Shown here: one piece after another, positions 6,188 to 6,289 of the stretch
How the letters are laid out: each line of letters starts with the position of its first letter
How positions within the stretch are numbered: the stretch's first letter is position 1
From: Prevotellaceae bacterium
Lineage (GTDB): Bacteria > Bacteroidota > Bacteroidia > Bacteroidales > UBA932
Assembly: GCA_031289995.1 (NCBI GenBank)
Contig: JAITOI010000098.1
Coordinates: 1-6,289 of the forward strand
Length of the DNA: 6,289 nt
Direction: 5' to 3'
The notes under the pieces: generated by a model
Databases searched by the model: none
What the model was told of the DNA's origin: nothing
What the model saw: only the letters and a program-made list of their open reading frames with translations
Translations under genes and position numbers: made by a program

Positions 6188-6236
6188 TCGCATACAATGA
6201 CGCTGGCATTGTCGCAAATCGCATAGTCGCAAATCG
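6188..6236 (+). repeat. Right-arm direct repeat, unit R1
   Basis: This 49 bp unit begins TCGCATACAATGACGCTGG and recurs at 6241-6289 (53 bp period) with only two changes, both C to T (6201 versus 6254, 6207 versus 6260). It contains a short hairpin, ACAATG-loop-CATTGT, at 6194-6212. Confidence 0.9.
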
Positions 6237-6240
6237 CACA

Positions 6241-6289
6241 TCGCATACAATGATGCTGGTATTGTCGCAAATCGCATAGTCGCAAATCG
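6241..6289 (+). repeat. Right-arm direct repeat, unit R2
   Basis: This is the second copy of the 49 bp unit at 6188-6236, reaching the last base of the window, so the array may continue. Its hairpin (6247-6265) keeps pairing, with one G-C pair replaced by a G-T wobble. Confidence 0.9.

Larger units (their letters stand above)
6071..6289. repeat. Strand-switching TGCGA/TCGCA heptad repeat array, continues off the window
   Basis: This non-coding stretch after panD is built almost wholly from one 5-mer. TGCGA occurs eight times on the + strand at 6071, 6078, 6085, 6092 and then 6122, 6129, 6136, 6143, so two runs of four at exact 7 bp spacing. From 6165 on, only the reverse complement TCGCA appears (6165, 6188, 6212, 6219, 6227, 6234, 6241, 6265, 6272, 6280). 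The arms are inverted relative to each other: TGCGACAATGCC (6092-6103) matches GGCATTGTCGCA (6205-6216), and CGATGTGTGAT (6110-6120) matches ATCACACATCG (6172-6182), giving a large imperfect palindrome centred near 6150. It might end the operon transcript, be a dispersed intergenic repeat family, or be a protein-binding array. No gene is supported here. Confidence 0.85.

Noticed and set aside
6194..6212. Integron attC or transposon end
   Set aside because: The short hairpin lacks recognisable attC core sites, and no integrase, transposase or target duplication is seen in the window.
6019..6285. Open frames on both strands through the terminal repeat array (for example 6070-6279 + and 6019-6285 -)
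   Set aside because: Their translations are reiterated Ile-Cys-Asp-Met-Arg or Ser-His-Ile-Ala-Asn type words produced by the nucleotide repeats; no protein-like pattern.
6071..6289. CRISPR array
   Set aside because: The repeats are overlapping degenerate words with inverted orientation, and there are no unique spacers of constant length and no cas genes.

Overview
The window looks like chromosomal DNA from a member of the Bacteroidota, probably Bacteroidales. Three copies of the Bacteroidota sigma factor -7 box TAnnTTTG (all TACCTTTG) lie just upstream of genes. Two lineage-typical families of unknown function (DUF5618 and DUF4290) are present, and clear Shine-Dalgarno sequences are lacking. 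Every supported gene is on the + strand, and coding regions are fairly GC-rich between AT-rich gaps.

Layout. Positions 1-2379 hold most of a three-domain glycoside hydrolase family 3 enzyme whose 5' end lies before the window; an EF-hand-like calcium loop is encoded at the very edge. Positions 2390-3615 are a tandem duplication: two DUF5618-like genes, about 85% identical in protein, each carrying its own copy of the same promoter and leader. Positions 3642-6068 form a probable operon: a DUF4290 gene, murA (first committed step of peptidoglycan synthesis) and panD (beta-alanine for pantothenate and CoA). The gaps are 27 and 31 bp. Its promoter ends only 8 nt before the DUF4290 ATG, so the first message is predicted to be leaderless or nearly so. 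Positions 6071-6289 are non-coding: an array of TGCGA words in register on one strand, then the reverse complement TCGCA, built from 51 and 53 bp units and continuing off the end of the window.

How the genes relate. The GH3 enzyme probably belongs to a polysaccharide or oligosaccharide utilisation function that extends upstream. The DUF4290-murA-panD block is housekeeping. The DUF5618 pair sits between them as an independently transcribed accessory unit of unknown role.

Most noteworthy points: MurA carries Asp in place of the usual catalytic-loop Cys (predicted intrinsic fosfomycin resistance); the duplicated DUF5618 genes with duplicated promoters; the near-leaderless DUF4290 start; and the strand-switching heptad repeat array. 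I see no convincing new multi-gene system such as a defence or mobile element system.
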